A stretch of DNA of 64,000 bases, taken from assembly GCA_002221725.1 (NCBI GenBank), contig NJFT01000014.1:293490-357489 (forward strand). The letters run 5' to 3'. Below, piece by piece: positions 23,424-34,478 of this stretch. A model generated the notes under the pieces. The model saw only the letters and a list, made by a program, of their open reading frames with translations. It searched no databases and had not been told where the DNA came from. The stretch comes from Scedosporium boydii (Eukaryota; Ascomycota; Sordariomycetes; Microascales; Microascaceae). Position numbers and translations under genes: made by a program. Within the stretch, counting starts at the first letter, position 1; every line of letters begins with the position of its first letter.

Positions 23424-26400
23424 CTATTTGACTAAATACTTGATGGTTCCTTCATTGTTTTGTAAGTTAGTGATTTTTTCTGCCTTGAAGATTCCTTGTT
23501 CCTCAGCTTCGAGCTGGACCGGCTTTCCTAATGGTATACTTTTGTGGGCTGGTTCTAGTAGTGCTATATGGAACACTAGGTAGTTGTCCATGCCTTCTGA
23601 TAGTTCCAACTTGTAGTTGACCTCCGAGACTTTCCTCTTAACTAGGAAGGGTCCTAGTTTTCAGTGATCGAGTTTATTGCTTAGTCTTATTATTTTGATT
23701 TAGGGGTCCCTGGTTCCTGGTTTCTTTTGTAGTAACTAGACCTTGCTTCCCCTCTCAAGGGTTAGTCCCTTAAGCTGCTTGCTGTCAGTATAGCACTTTA
23801 TCCTTTGCTGGATGAACTACAGTTCTTCTCTTAACTGTCTATACAATTCCTTCATTTTGTCTGCTGCAAGGATTGCTTGTTCTGCTTGTGTCTTTGTGCC
23901 TATTGGCTTGAATCCTGTCCTGGGTTCAATGCTATAGTTTGTGTAGAATAGGGATGTTTTGAGACTTTCTGACATGTTGGTGTTGTAGGCCTTCTGGGCT
24001 AGGGGTAGTAGCGATACCTAGTTATCTTGTTCCCAGTTGACATAGTGCTGTAGGTATGTCTCAAGTGTTTAGTTTGTCTATTCTACTTGCTTTTGTATTT
24101 CTAGATGATAGGTAGTGGATAGCTTATAGTTGATTCCCATTCTGTCTAATAGGCTTTGCCAGAAGTGGGAGATGAACACTCCGCCTCTATCCGAGTTAAT
24201 TTCTTCTGGTAGATTGTGGTTTGCCGCCATGGTTTGCAGGAATAGTTCCGCGAATTGTAGTGCTTTCATGGATTTATTATAGGGTATAAAGTAAGCGTAC
24301 TTTGTTAGCCTGTCGATTACTACTATGATACTATCATATCTGACCCCTGTGGCTGGGTCCTTCGACTTTGGCAGTTTGATAATGAAGTCGATGACGATTT
24401 TCTACCACGGTGCTTTAGGTACCGGCATGGGTTGCAGTTGTCCGTACAGCTTGTGTGGCCGATTCTTGTTTTTCCTATACTGAGGGCATTTGGCTATGAC
24501 CTCAGTAGTTACTTTCTTGAGGTACAGGATAGAGTATTCCTTTAGTACCTTTTCTATGGTTTTTATGATTCCTGGGTGCCCATTGTGTAGTACTTTGTGG
24601 ATTGCTTAGATGAATTTTTCTGCTAGGTTCAGGGGCACCATTATCTGTATTTGTTCTTGGGTCTGTATTTGATCTTGTAGTCTAAGGTCTGCATAATAGT
24701 TCTTGATTTCTTTCACAATCGGGTTGACTTATTGTATCTGATATCCTGCGGCTAGCTGTTACAGGTTTCCTTCTTCATCGTGGTAAAGGAGGGTACCTGT
24801 TTCTTTTAGTACTTTTTGAAAGTGGTCTGGTCTCCAGCTGAGAGCATTAGCTCTTCCATTTTCTTTTCCCTTGACATGTACGATTCTAAAATCGTACTTA
24901 GACAGTTCTTCTGCCCATCGCACTTGTCGTCGATTGAGTTCTTTTATTATAGTGAACCCTGTCAGGTTCTTGTGATCGGAGTATACTGTAATTAGATGCT
25001 TGGCTCCGGTGAGGTAGTGTCTTTATTCTTTAAATGCTTTGATGATAGCTATTAGTTCCTTATCGGGAATAGTATAGTGTAGTTCTAGTCTATTAAGCTT
25101 CTTTGATATGAACGCTACTAGGTGAATTTTGCCATTCTTGTCTCGTTGTCCTAATTGCGCGCCCAGACCGTAGTCTGACGCGTCTGTCTCCAGTTTAAAG
25201 GGTTTTGAAGGATCTACCTAATAGAGTACTAGTTGTTCGCATACTAATTACTTAGCTTCTTAAAATGCTTTTTGTTCTTCTAGTCCCTATTGAAATGGTT
25301 TATCCTTTTTGGTTAGTTCTGTAAGGGCCTATATGTGAGTACTGTGGCCTCCTAAGAACTTTCTATAGAAGTTGAGGAATCTAAGGAATCCTCTTACTTC
25401 TATGACATTGGTTAGTACTAGCTATTCTAAGATAGCTTTAACCTTCGTTTCTTGCATTCGGACCTTCCCAGGTTAGATTGTATATCTAAGGAAGTCTACT
25501 TACTGCTTGTAGAATTCACACTTAGCTGGTTCCACTAATAGTTTTGCGTCTTACAGCTTCTAGAGGACTTTGTATACATGTTCCTTGTGCTCTTCTAGTG
25601 TTTCTGAGAAGATGAGGATATCGTCAAGGTATACTACTACAAAGTTGTCTAAGTATTCTCGTAGGACGTAGTTGATCATCATCTGGAAACTTGCAGGGGC
25701 ATTTGTTAATCTAAAAAGTATAACCAAGTACTCGAAGTGCCCAAGGCGTGTCCTGAAGGCAGTCTTCCACTTGTCGCCTTCCTTAATACAGATCAAGTTA
25801 TATACTCCTCTTAAGTCTAGAGTTGTGAACTACTGCGCTTCTTGGAGCGTGTCCTGTAGTTCTAAAATAAGTAGTAATAGGTATCGGTTTTTAATAGTGA
25901 TCTTATTAAGTTGCTGATAGTCTATACACATTCGTAGTTCGCTGTTCTTCTTAGGTACCTAGAGGATTGGGTATCCCGCTAGTGACGTTGAGGGCCTGAT
26001 GTATCTTTTCTTTAGCATTTTTACTATATAGTCTCTTAATGCTTATTGCTGTACTTTATTGAGATTGTAGATAGGTATAAACTTTAGTTAGGTGCCTTCT
26101 TTTAATGGTATCTCGTGGTCCCACTAGCTATGTTCAGGTAGTCTAGTTTCTAGTTCTTTGGCGAATACCTTGCTATACTTCCGGTATTCCTTAGGTATGT
26201 GCTGCAGTGTTTCTTCTGCTGGCAGTGTGGCTTCGAAAATCATTATGGCTCTTGTTGTATGTACTTGCTTATGTTTTCTTCCTTTTAGTAGGTGATTTGA
26301 ATCTTTTGTAGTGAGCGCTTTAAAGTAGATCATTGTTCTAAAGGCTCTCGGCTTGCTTGAGGGTGACTCTTCTAGTCAACACTGCTTAGTGGCTAAGTCG

Positions 26401-27377
26401 TTTTCTGGGCCTTGCTTAGTTCCGTTCCAAGTGAGCTGATTAGTTGCCCAATTGATCTGCGGGTTTCTTGTTCGCAGCCATGGGATCCCTAGTACGATAG
26501 GGTGTCCAGCGGTTCCGGTGATGTCAAAAGAAATGTAGTCGACTTCCCCTGTGATGTAGACACGGAGGTGCGCGGTCTCCGTACTAACTACTCCGCCTTC
26601 GTAGTCTACCGGTGTTCCGTCGTATGCATTCAGGGTGTACGGCTGGTGTTTTTCTACCCATGGTAGTTCTAGTTGGTTGACAATTGTCGGGGAAACGAAG
26701 TTCCCTTGTGCCCCACTGTCCACTAGAGCCTGGAACTCTTATCCGGCTAGGGTGATGGGCACCTTCAGGTGACGGATTTGTTATCCTTCTATAATGTTTA
26801 TTTCTCTTGTTTCTTGACCGGGTCCAGGTCCTATTGTTCTCGTGACTTCTTCTACGACTGACATTGAACTGCTATGCTATAGCCTCTGTAGACTGGCCAT
26901 TTGTTGTTGGAGCCTTTAGATCTCCTGGTGTTGCTTTTGTTGCTGCTTGTTTAGTTCTACTATCTCTTGTAGATTATTGACGAGACTTTAGGTGAGTTTG
27001 AGTTATTTGTTGGCTCCCTCCTAGAGTTCTTTGTGGAGGTTCTCTAGTTCTGCGGGGTCTGTTTGGGCTTCGAGGAGGCATACTTGCTCCTCCAGTTCCT
27101 TGGTGAACTTTTCCCTTTGTTCCCTTTCTTCCTCTAGTCCTTGGACTTGCTGCTGGAGTTCTTGGATCTCCTTCTGTTGTCTTTCATTGTTTTGGAGACC
27201 TTCTTCTTCTATATTATCGACCTTTGTGTCAAGGTCGGCTTCGCTGAGGATAGTGTGGTGAAGATCGTCAATTTGTTTTTGAAGGTCGATGAGATCTGAT
27301 GCGATGTCGTCTAGTTTCCCATCGTAGTATTGGTTAAGTTTCTTATAGGGCGTTCGGCTTCTGCTGGTGCCTCTGTG
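23424..27377 (-). pseudogene. Pol region: protease, RT, RNase H, integrase, chromodomain-like end
   Basis: Same reading frame as Gag. The aspartic protease DSGAQGNFVSP is near 26720. Reverse transcriptase has [22 protein letters not shown] and [10 protein letters not shown] (the xxDD box) around 25760-25600. RNase H-like sequence follows about 25200-24850. The integrase core EEINSDRGGVFISHFWQ is near 24210-24160. The C-terminus has HIALLEPAHKS and a chromodomain-like tail ending at 23424. Many in-frame TAG/TAA codons make it inactive. It was once part of one polyprotein of about 1,915 aa. Confidence 0.9.
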
Positions 27378-29171
27378 CTAAGTGAAGGGGGCTTCTCCTC
27401 TTACTGCTTCCCTTCGGTTTGTTCGTCGTTCCTTCACAGACTGCTTCCGCTGTTCCCATGTTTCGTCATTAGGGTCTTGTGTGCTGAAGGGAGTGTCCAA
27501 GTCCTTGGTTGCCACTTTTGCTTTTGCATTGGCTTCTTTGGTCTTCCCTTGTGTCTCGCGTGCTTTCCAATCTTCCTGTTCTTCTTCATCTGCTGGGTAT
27601 GGGCGGTTTTTCTGTTTCAAGGCCTCTATGTAGTACTCCCATCGTTCGGTCGAGCTTTGTGGGTCCTCAAGGTGTTGTGTCGCTTTGTATTCTAGTTGTT
27701 CGCGGTCTAGATCTTCTCTTGCGATCTTAGGGGCTTGCTGGATTACTTCCTTTTCTAGATTTTCGATGATCTCTCTGAGTGCTTGTCTTTCTTCTTCTTC
27801 TTCGAGTGTGTTGTGGTGGCTGATCGGGAGGTTTTTGAACCATTCTTCTCGTTCCTGAGTGGCTCGGGCCGTTCGTTGTTCTTGGTCCTGTTTTTCTAGG
27901 TTCTGTTGGTATACGAACCACTGTAGTGATCCGGGCATCTGGTGGTACTGTTTATAGGCCTCGTCGTAGTGTTCTTCGTATGACAGGTCCTCGCTAGTGA
28001 GGGTGTCGAATTTCTTCAGGAGTTCTTCCTTAGTCTCCTGGATTCGTTCTGCAATTCCTGGGATCTTGGCGATCTCTTCTCGCTTCATCATCTCGAACGT
28101 TCGTAGTCTCTTTGGGTAGTAGCCAGCCCTATCCTTGTCGCTTTGGTGGGTGGCACAGTTGTCGTCGTAGCATGCAGTCCATGACAAGGACTTGTGATCG
28201 ATAGTGCTGGCTCCTAGTTGTCGGGTTTTTCCTTCTGGCACGGGCTTGAATCCAGACTTCTTCTTGTCCGGCCTTTCATAACCTGGCTTGGGCTTGTGCC
28301 TCATTCGGCATTCCCTTGCGTAATGGCCGTAATGTCCGCATTCGTAGCATTTCCCCACCTTTTCTTCAAGTCTCTTAAGGGGGGCTTATTTCGCAGTACT
28401 GGTGCCCAGCTCCATGGGTCCTGCGTGGGTTCCCTATGCAGTGGTTTTGTAAGCGGGCTTTTTCTTAATATAGGATCGTCCTTGTCCTCGTTTTTCCATG
28501 CGTCGTTCGTATTGTCGATCGTCGATTTGTACTGCCATGGCGATATACTTAGACAAGTCTCCTGGTCGATCTATCTTGTATAGTTTATCCTTGACTTCGT
28601 CCTTGAGTCCAGCGTAGAATCAGGCCATTAGGGGCTCATCTTCCCAATCAAGATGAGATGCTACCTGTCGAAACTCGGCAGCATACTAGGAAGCAGCTCC
28701 CTTTTGTCGTAGGTTCTCGAGTCGTCGTTCGTTGGCTCGCTCTTCATCCGGGTCGCCAAAGGCGCCCTTCAAGGCTTGCTCGAAGTCCTTATATTTCCCA
28801 AAAAGCTTTTGGGTTTCCTCGTCCTGGTTCCTGCTCAAGGGGTTTTCTAGGTAGTCTCTTATTCGAGGTTCGAACCAGGCCAGGGCATCCCTAGTAAGGA
28901 ATGTAGCGATGGCGAGTACCTGGTCTTCTTCCCTGTTGAGGTCAAGGTGGTAATACAGGAGATAGGCTCGGGCCTGCGTCAAGAACCCTCAGAGTGTCCC
29001 TTTCTTTCCGTCGTAGGGCTCGGGGGCCGGGATCTTGTATCGGGGATAAGTAACCTGATCCTCCAGCTGCTTGATGTGGTCACTGCTAGCAGACAACTCA
29101 TCCTCGAGTTGCTGCTTCTCAGCCTCAAGCTGGTCTTTTTCTTTCTAAAGGGCTGCATGGGCCTTCTTCAT
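27378..29171 (-). pseudogene. Gag region of the Gypsy element
   Basis: The frame from ATG 29171 starts with a coiled coil (KEKDQLEAEKQQLEDEL). The Gag core follows (PEPYDGKKGTL, LTQARAYLLYYHLDL, ALAWFEPRIRDYLEN). A CCHC knuckle CYECGHYGHYARECR lies near 28350-28305. After the knuckle comes a long charged, coiled-coil-rich extension to about 27378. The TAG/TGA interruptions lie in an unchanged register, as expected for substitution by RIP. Pol continues in the same frame. Confidence 0.85.
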
Positions 29172-29258
29172 GTCTTCTATGGTGGTAGTACTTCCTTTGG
29201 CGGTCGATATGTTGTTCGTAGTTAGTATACTGCTGGATAGGGTCACTTACCAAACAGG

Positions 29259-29269
29259 AGTAGTCAATG
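29259..29269 (-). other. Primer binding site, self-priming type
   Basis: Immediately inside the 5' LTR the minus strand reads CATTGACTACT. It is exactly complementary to AGTAGTCAATG at 29438-29428 within the same LTR. In Tf1 and relatives the first 11 nt of the RNA fold back to such a site and prime reverse transcription. No usual tRNA 3'-end complement was evident to me at this site. Confidence 0.65.
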
Positions 29270-29708
29270 TGTTACAATCCTAACACTGTAGGTTTCAGCT
29301 GATTAATGGGATAGGAAGGTGCTGGGATAGCAGGGGCCTGTTTAAGGATAAGTAAGGTGATCGAGTAGTATTCATAATGATAAGTGCTGAGAGTGTGTAT
29401 ATAAGTGTAGGGTGTAGATGTTACTTGCATTGACTACTGAAGAGTCTGGAAGATAACTAGACTAGTGGGAGACACCGTAGCTTTATATAGACACTTCTTC
29501 CATCCGTCTTCAGTTCCTTATCGTAGTCGATCGAATCCTTGCTCGATCGCCTAGTCGATCCTTAGTTCGACCGGCCGGTCGGTCGGATGGCTGTCCGACT
29601 GACTTGTCGGATGTCACGCTGCCCGATTCCATGACTAAGCTATTTTAATTCTGCCGTTCTTCGCTCACCGCCCTGCTCACGTGATGTGGCCGCGGCCAGC
29701 TCATAACA
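29270..29708 (-). repeat. 5' LTR (element orientation)
   Basis: 439 bp, aligned without gaps to 22203-22641. Promoter and R-region signals are listed separately. Confidence 0.93.
29481..29489 (-). promoter_or_regulatory. Retrotransposon TATA box
   Basis: The minus strand reads TATATAAAG inside the 5' LTR, about 45 nt upstream of the predicted transcript start at 29438. The position fits a fungal pol II promoter. Confidence 0.6.
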
Positions 29709-29743
29709 CCCACCACATCAAGACCACCTATTTCAACCCACTT

Positions 29744-31351
29744 TCAAGCTACTAAAATACAAGAACCTGTTTCGCTAGTACTTTCAGTATTACTGGGTTT
29801 ATCTATATTATTATTTCTTCCTTCCACTTCCATTTGGGTCCTCTGGATGGCTTTGATATTTGCAAACTTCGAATTTGGGCTCAATTCAACCTTCTTCCTT
29901 TTAGTTGGCCTTGCAGCCTCAAGCTGCTGTTCTAGTAACTTAATCTTTTGCTGGGCGGAAGCCAGCTCAAATGTGTTCTCCTTAAAGGCTTTCTGGACTT
30001 TTTGAAAGAGAAGCTGCTGTGTGGTAGTATGTCGATTAATAGTGTTGGATTGGTGTAACTGATCCCGCAGCTCTTTTGCCTTTCTTAGAGTCGACCAGAC
30101 AACTGCAGATGTATCCAATACCCAATTCAAGCTGGGAATAGCCTTATAAGGCTCTTAAGGGGTTATAGTTCTATCATAGAGGGCTTGCCTTGGCTGGGTA
30201 ACTAAGTTCCGGCTAAGAAGAGGCTTAGCCACACTTACAGGCTAAAGACCTGTAGCTTTCTATCTACTTCTAATGTTCTTCCCTATTAGGGTAGCTATAT
30301 AAGCTTTCCTATAATAGGAGAGGAAGTTCTGTTTCCCTATTATTGAAGAATCAATAGTTTATAGTAAGAATCTAAGCTCTTTCTAGTAAGCTGTCTTTAG
30401 TGGACTGAAAATAGATAGATCTAATGGTTGTAAGATATATGAGGTATGTAGAGGTAAGAAAAGAAGGTAGATTCAATGCTGGAAGCATAGATATATGAAA
30501 TCTGTAGTTGTATAGCTTCTATAGCTATCTATAATCAAGAGATGGTATTCATTTGGGTCGGCTGGTTGTGTAAGTGGAATGAAGACCTTTTTAAGCCACT
30601 TAACTGCTGTAGCATTGGTAATCTATCTATTATCAGTTGCTGTAAACTGCCAGTCCTTGTATGGTGTTAAATTAAGTGGAAACCATTGCTGTTGGACTGA
30701 CTTTCCCTTGAAAATGACTAGAGGAGGAAGAGAGTGGCTAGTAGCTGAGATATACTTAATGAAGGAAGTCTAAGCCTGGGATCTAGGCTGTTTCTTGCAA
30801 ATTGAGTGCTTCTGGGTACTTCCAAGTATAAGACTATTAGCACCTTTGCCTTCTAGGATGCCTGCCTCATCTATATTATACCGATTAGCTGGTTTGATCC
30901 TCTGAATAGCTGGGAGCTGGAGGTAGTGGAACTAGTGGCGGATTACTTTAGTTGTAGCCCCATTGATATGTTTGGAATCGATGGATTTGCTTCTCTGGAC
31001 CTTAATAGATGGATTTCTTTTGATAAATGACTGTATCTACCTCTTTCCAAGTGGCTGGGTGTTGCCTTGGGCTTGTAAGATCCTCTCAGCAAATTCCTTG
31101 ACTTGAAAGTGGGTTGGAGGAAGTCCTAGGGTGGCCTGGGTAAGAATCCATGAAGTAAGGAGACCTTCCTGGGTCTGACTAAGTCTCTGGAAGCTAGAGA
31201 AAGCTTCTTTTCTTGGCTGATAGCCTTTTATTTGATTCTGTAGTGTAGACTTTGAAATCCCCCATTTTTTGACTGCCTTGCGGAATGAGAGGCCATTTGC
31301 GATGTCATCGAGGGCTGCCTGCAGGTCCTCTTCAGTATAGTCATTGCCCAT
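29744..31351 (-). pseudogene. Fot1/pogo transposase (DDE, CENP-B-type HTH), RIP-inactivated
   Basis: From ATG 31351 the frame has a psq-type HTH (YTEEDLQAALDDIANGLSF, KKWGISKSTL) and a CENP-B/Tc5-like HTH (LLTSWILTQATLGLPPTH). After a TAG at 31037 (a Trp codon originally) come the catalytic blocks: NIDEAGILEG, LLIIDSYRSY, and the LFLPLHTSYILQPLDLSIFS region typical of DDE_1. The end (29744-30130) is a Lys/Gln-rich coiled tail. Multiple stops by transition make it dead. Confidence 0.85.
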
Positions 31352-31454
31352 AGCTAAAAGAAGCTACATTTCAAGTTTGGAGAAGATGTGGGTTGAAATG
31401 GGTAAGAAATGAAGGTTTGAGTTGTGATGGTTGAAATGGCGGTGAGGGGTTTTC

Positions 31455-31499
31455 AGGTGGCCCAAATGAGGGGGTGGCCCAAAAGGGGGTCCTTTGACT
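31455..31499 (-). repeat. Fot1-like right TIR
   Basis: Inverted partner of 22130-22174, followed by the TA at 31500-31501. Confidence 0.9.
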
Positions 31500-31607
31500 T
31501 AGGTCGTACCCCCGTTTGTCTAACCTTTCGGGCAGCCACGCAATGTATCCTCAAGCCGAGGTGACACGATATTTTCTCTCGAATACATGATCTAGTGGAG
31601 GATTAAT

Positions 31608-32063
31608 ATGCAAAAGAAAAACATTGCATTGAGAGGACGTTCGGTCGAGTACTATGTCACTATCCCCGTGATCCGCGGCTCAACTAACTTTACCACGATT
31701 CTGTTGCTCGGAACAATCGCACCTGACTCACCACGCACGACCCCCGAATCAACGGCCGAAGAACCAGGACCTGGAGTCAGCCAGCCAGCACCCACCCGGG
31801 CCTCGACACATGGTGGTGAAGAAGCCCAGAAGTTGAACCGTACTGTCTTGATTATCGTGGGCGTTCTACTTGGGGTCTTCATCATCATTACGTGTTATTG
31901 TTGCGCCGTATCCCGAAACAGACGACGGTATTGTCGCCGCAATCGGCGCCCTCCGCCGCTGAAATCAGTTCGGCCTCGACCACCGGGACCACCTCGATCT
32001 CCGCCTATAGTCAATCTCGGGACCGATCGGCAAGTTCCCCTAGGACCTCGAGTCAATCGATGA
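31608..32063 (+). CDS. Single-pass membrane protein, possibly a 3' remnant
   Basis: This 151-codon frame has a Pro/Thr/Ser-rich extracellular-like stretch. One strong membrane segment follows (LIIVGVLLGVFIIITCYCCA), then a very basic Arg/Pro tail (RNRRRYCRRNRRPPP). This layout is that of fungal wall-sensor-like or mid-length surface proteins. The N-terminus lacks a signal peptide, so the frame may be the last exon of a larger gene whose 5' part is lost or displaced by the Fot1 element ending at 31499. A MITE sits about 100 bp downstream. Confidence 0.4.
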   Translation: MQKKNIALRGRSVEYYVTIPVIRGSTNFTTILLLGTIAPDSPRTTPESTAEEPGPGVSQPAPTRASTHGGEEAQKLNRTVLIIVGVLLGVFIIITCYCCAVSRNRRRYCRRNRRPPPLKSVRPRPPGPPRSPPIVNLGTDRQVPLGPRVNR

Positions 32064-32160
32064 AGATGGTGGAATATAACTCCCCGCTCAGGCCCATCTT
32101 GATGAATAGAATCGGTCGGCATTGATGAGCTATACCAATGATTGGAAGTTACATGGCGTA

Positions 32161-32936
32161 AGTTCGAGTACCCCCTTTCCGACCACCCCCACTTTCCGTC
32201 CACCCATTTACACCAAAATCACCTATTTTCAAGGATTCATATCTCCACCAATTATAAGTAAAATTATTTAAAGCTTTCTAATTAAATCCTTTTAATATTA
32301 TATATAAATAAAAAAAATTTAAAACTAAGTTATCTTTTATAATAACTTAGAATAAGTACTTTAAAGTTAACTATATATAATTTATATAAAAATTAAAAAC
32401 TTTAATAACTTCTTATATAAATTTTTTTAATTAATAAAACTAAGATATTAGCTTATTTATAATAAGTACTTTATAAAAAGTATCTTTAAATTCTCTAAAG
32501 ATTTTTATTTTCTTAGTTATTAGAGATTTTATATTTTACTATATAAATTTTTATAAGAGAATTTTTAAATTTCTTATAACTTAGTAAATAAAAATCTTTA
32601 AAGAATTTAAAGATACTTTTTATAAAGTACTTATTATAAATAAGCTAGTATCTTAATTTTATTAACTAAAAAAAATTTATATAAGAAGTTATTAAAGTTT
32701 TTAATTTCTATATAAATTATATATAGTTAACTTTAAAGTACTTATTCTAAGTTATTATAAAAGATAACTTAGTTTTAAATTTTTTTTATTTATATATAAT
32801 ATTAAAAGGATTTAATTAGAAAGTTTTATATAATTTTACTTATAATTGGTGGAGATATGAATCCTTGAAAATGGGTGATTTTGGTGTAAATGGGTGGACG
32901 GAAAGTGGGGGTGGTCGGAAAGGGGGCCTTCTAACT
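32161..32936. mobile_element. Palindromic (fold-back) MITE with Fot1-like ends
   Basis: The whole 776 bp is one near-perfect inverted repeat centred near 32545, with arms of about 370 bp and an AT-rich middle. The ends carry ACCCCCTTTCCGACCACCCC-type TIRs. TA flanks both sides (32159-32160 and 32937-32938). There is no coding capacity. The terminal sequence style and TA target match the Fot1/pogo group, so such a transposase probably moved it. Confidence 0.88.
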
Positions 32937-33006
32937 TAACATGTAGCGAAGGAACCTTAGGATGGACACTCCTGCGAACCTATTTTACAGTAATATACCT
33001 TTCTAT

Positions 33007-34478
33007 TTATCGCCACCCGCATCCCTGTGAGAAAGTTGGATCCGAATCCTGCAGAACTATCTCTACTTCGTTATAGAAATCATCTTCCATGCTATCAATC
33101 CGATACTCTCTGTGATTGTTGTAAGGAGAAACTGCCATGACTGGGGCTTCGACCCCCTCGTTTACGTCTCCCACCGTGGAGTTCATTGGCAATGACATCC
33201 TGCGCTCTCCAATATCCCCAGCTAACCCCCCTACCGGTGTTGTTCGGCTACGACGTGGCGGTCAGGTGCCTGGCGGGTAAAATGGACGGTCTTCATGAGG
33301 AGTAGATAGTCTTCGCGATGACTTCTTGGGTGCGTGTTTCTGCGATTTCTGCGCGGTTGAGGCTTGAGGTACCGACCAGCTCTTGGGCCATCTGGAAAGA
33401 GGCCATGTGCTCTCCCGTCTCGGACTTTTCCTGGGATGCGAGCTTTCTCCCTTCTCCTTCCGTACTTGCTGTCGAGATTTGGACCTCATCGATTCCGTGT
33501 TTCTCATCCCTATTCTGCCACGGGCTAATTCAGAGAGGGAATTCGACCCCGAATCGCCAGATCGGTGGACGGGAAATTCTGATACTGGTATTCCTGCACT
33601 CGCATGGTAGGAGTAAGTGCAGTGTACTGAAGCTGGGGGGTGGTCCCAAAAAGGGCTGATGGAACCCAAGGGCCTCGAGTCGTAAACCAACGTCACGGGG
33701 CGGGACACCTGAAGGGTACGTCCCGAGGTGTCGACGCGGTAGTTGCCCGGTACCAGGCAGTCAAAAATATCCTCCGCACTTTCTCCTTCCACCAAGTTAA
33801 CCCACTGGCTGATTTCCTTGAACCTCCAGTAGCCGGAGCTCACCGTGTCCCATGAGTCGCCGAGAAAGATGGCGGGCTTTCGGAAAGAATATAGCGCGGG
33901 GGAGCGCCTAACCTCCATGTGTAGGTCTACTGCGGGACGGAGGACGGTCTCGTCGAAACTGGAGAGATGGGGGCGAGTATATCCTTCTTGATATCAGTCA
34001 TGAACGGCCATTGTTCGAAGGTGCGCGTTAAGGAGTCGAGCCGCAATTTTATCTACCCTGACTTCATCATCCAGCAAAGCGTTCGTGATGGCGGTAAATT
34101 CAAAACGGATGTCATCATTTATACCTGCAAAGAAGATATAAAGCACTTGCCATTGTATCCACACACCAAGGATCACCCGGAACCTCGTAAGTCCCCCTTG
34201 ACAAGACGCCTAATCCCAGCCCCTGAAGCTAGTTTGGCCTGAAAGGATTCAGAAATGCTCTGATCGTCCTGGAGATGGTGATAGATTCGAAATCCGCTCG
34301 ACATTTCAAGCGAATGAAGGCGAACGGCAAGTTGATGTTTATCGTCGAGTTCGAGCTGCATACCGAGATTAGCTCGAGAAAACCCCGCTGGTGGATGCGG
34401 CTTGGCGAGCGCCAGTTTATGCCCAAGACCGGCCATTTCAAAGCAAGGAGGTCGTAGCTTAAGAAGTCGTTCGTTCAA
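33007..34478 (-). pseudogene. Decayed gene of unknown family, two in-frame TGA codons
   Basis: The minus-strand reading enters from about 34478 and crosses a 60-bp intron (donor CGAG|gttccg; acceptor ctttgcag before 34134) in phase. It then stays in one register down to a TAA at 33007. Only two TGA codons interrupt it (33994 and 33262), each explicable by one transition. Segments include LQDDQSISESFQAKLASG, NDDIRFEFTAITNALLDDE, AIFLGDSWDTVSSGYWRFKE and a basic Ser/Arg/Lys-rich stretch, ending in an acidic tail (IDSMEDDFYNEVEIVLQDSD). No domain is recognised. The true start is unresolved; the first in-frame ATG is near 34433. Confidence 0.5.

Larger units (their letters stand above)
22203..29708 (-). 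mobile_element. Complete Ty3/Gypsy (chromovirus-type) LTR retrotransposon
   Basis: Two 439-bp LTRs start TGTTA and end TAACA (TAATA in the mutated copy). The 5-bp target duplication CCCAC lies at 22198-22202 and 29709-29713. The element reads on the minus strand: 5' LTR at 29270-29708, gag-pol, then 3' LTR at 22203-22641. Its order of protease, RT, RNase H, integrase and chromodomain-like end is that of Ty3/Gypsy. Stops are almost all TAG/TAA by transition, so it is RIP-inactivated but structurally complete. Confidence 0.93.
22130..31499 (-). mobile_element. Fot1/pogo-type DNA transposon, split by a Gypsy element
   Basis: Outer TIRs begin AGTCAAAGGACCCCC and are identical for about 45 bp. 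They are flanked by TA on both sides (22128-22129 and 31500-31501), the Tc1/mariner target duplication. Removing the Gypsy insert and its duplicated 5 bp leaves about 1.86 kb, the normal size of Fot1-like elements. The transposase reads on the minus strand. The insertion lies near the element's 3' end, downstream of the transposase frame. Confidence 0.9.

Noticed and set aside
27031..28583. Plus-strand Phe/Ser/Leu-rich ORFs
   Set aside because: They are the antisense shadow of the charged coiled-coil Gag region; hydrophobicity comes from complementing Lys/Glu codons. Unlike 22748-23356, they overlap real coding sequence.
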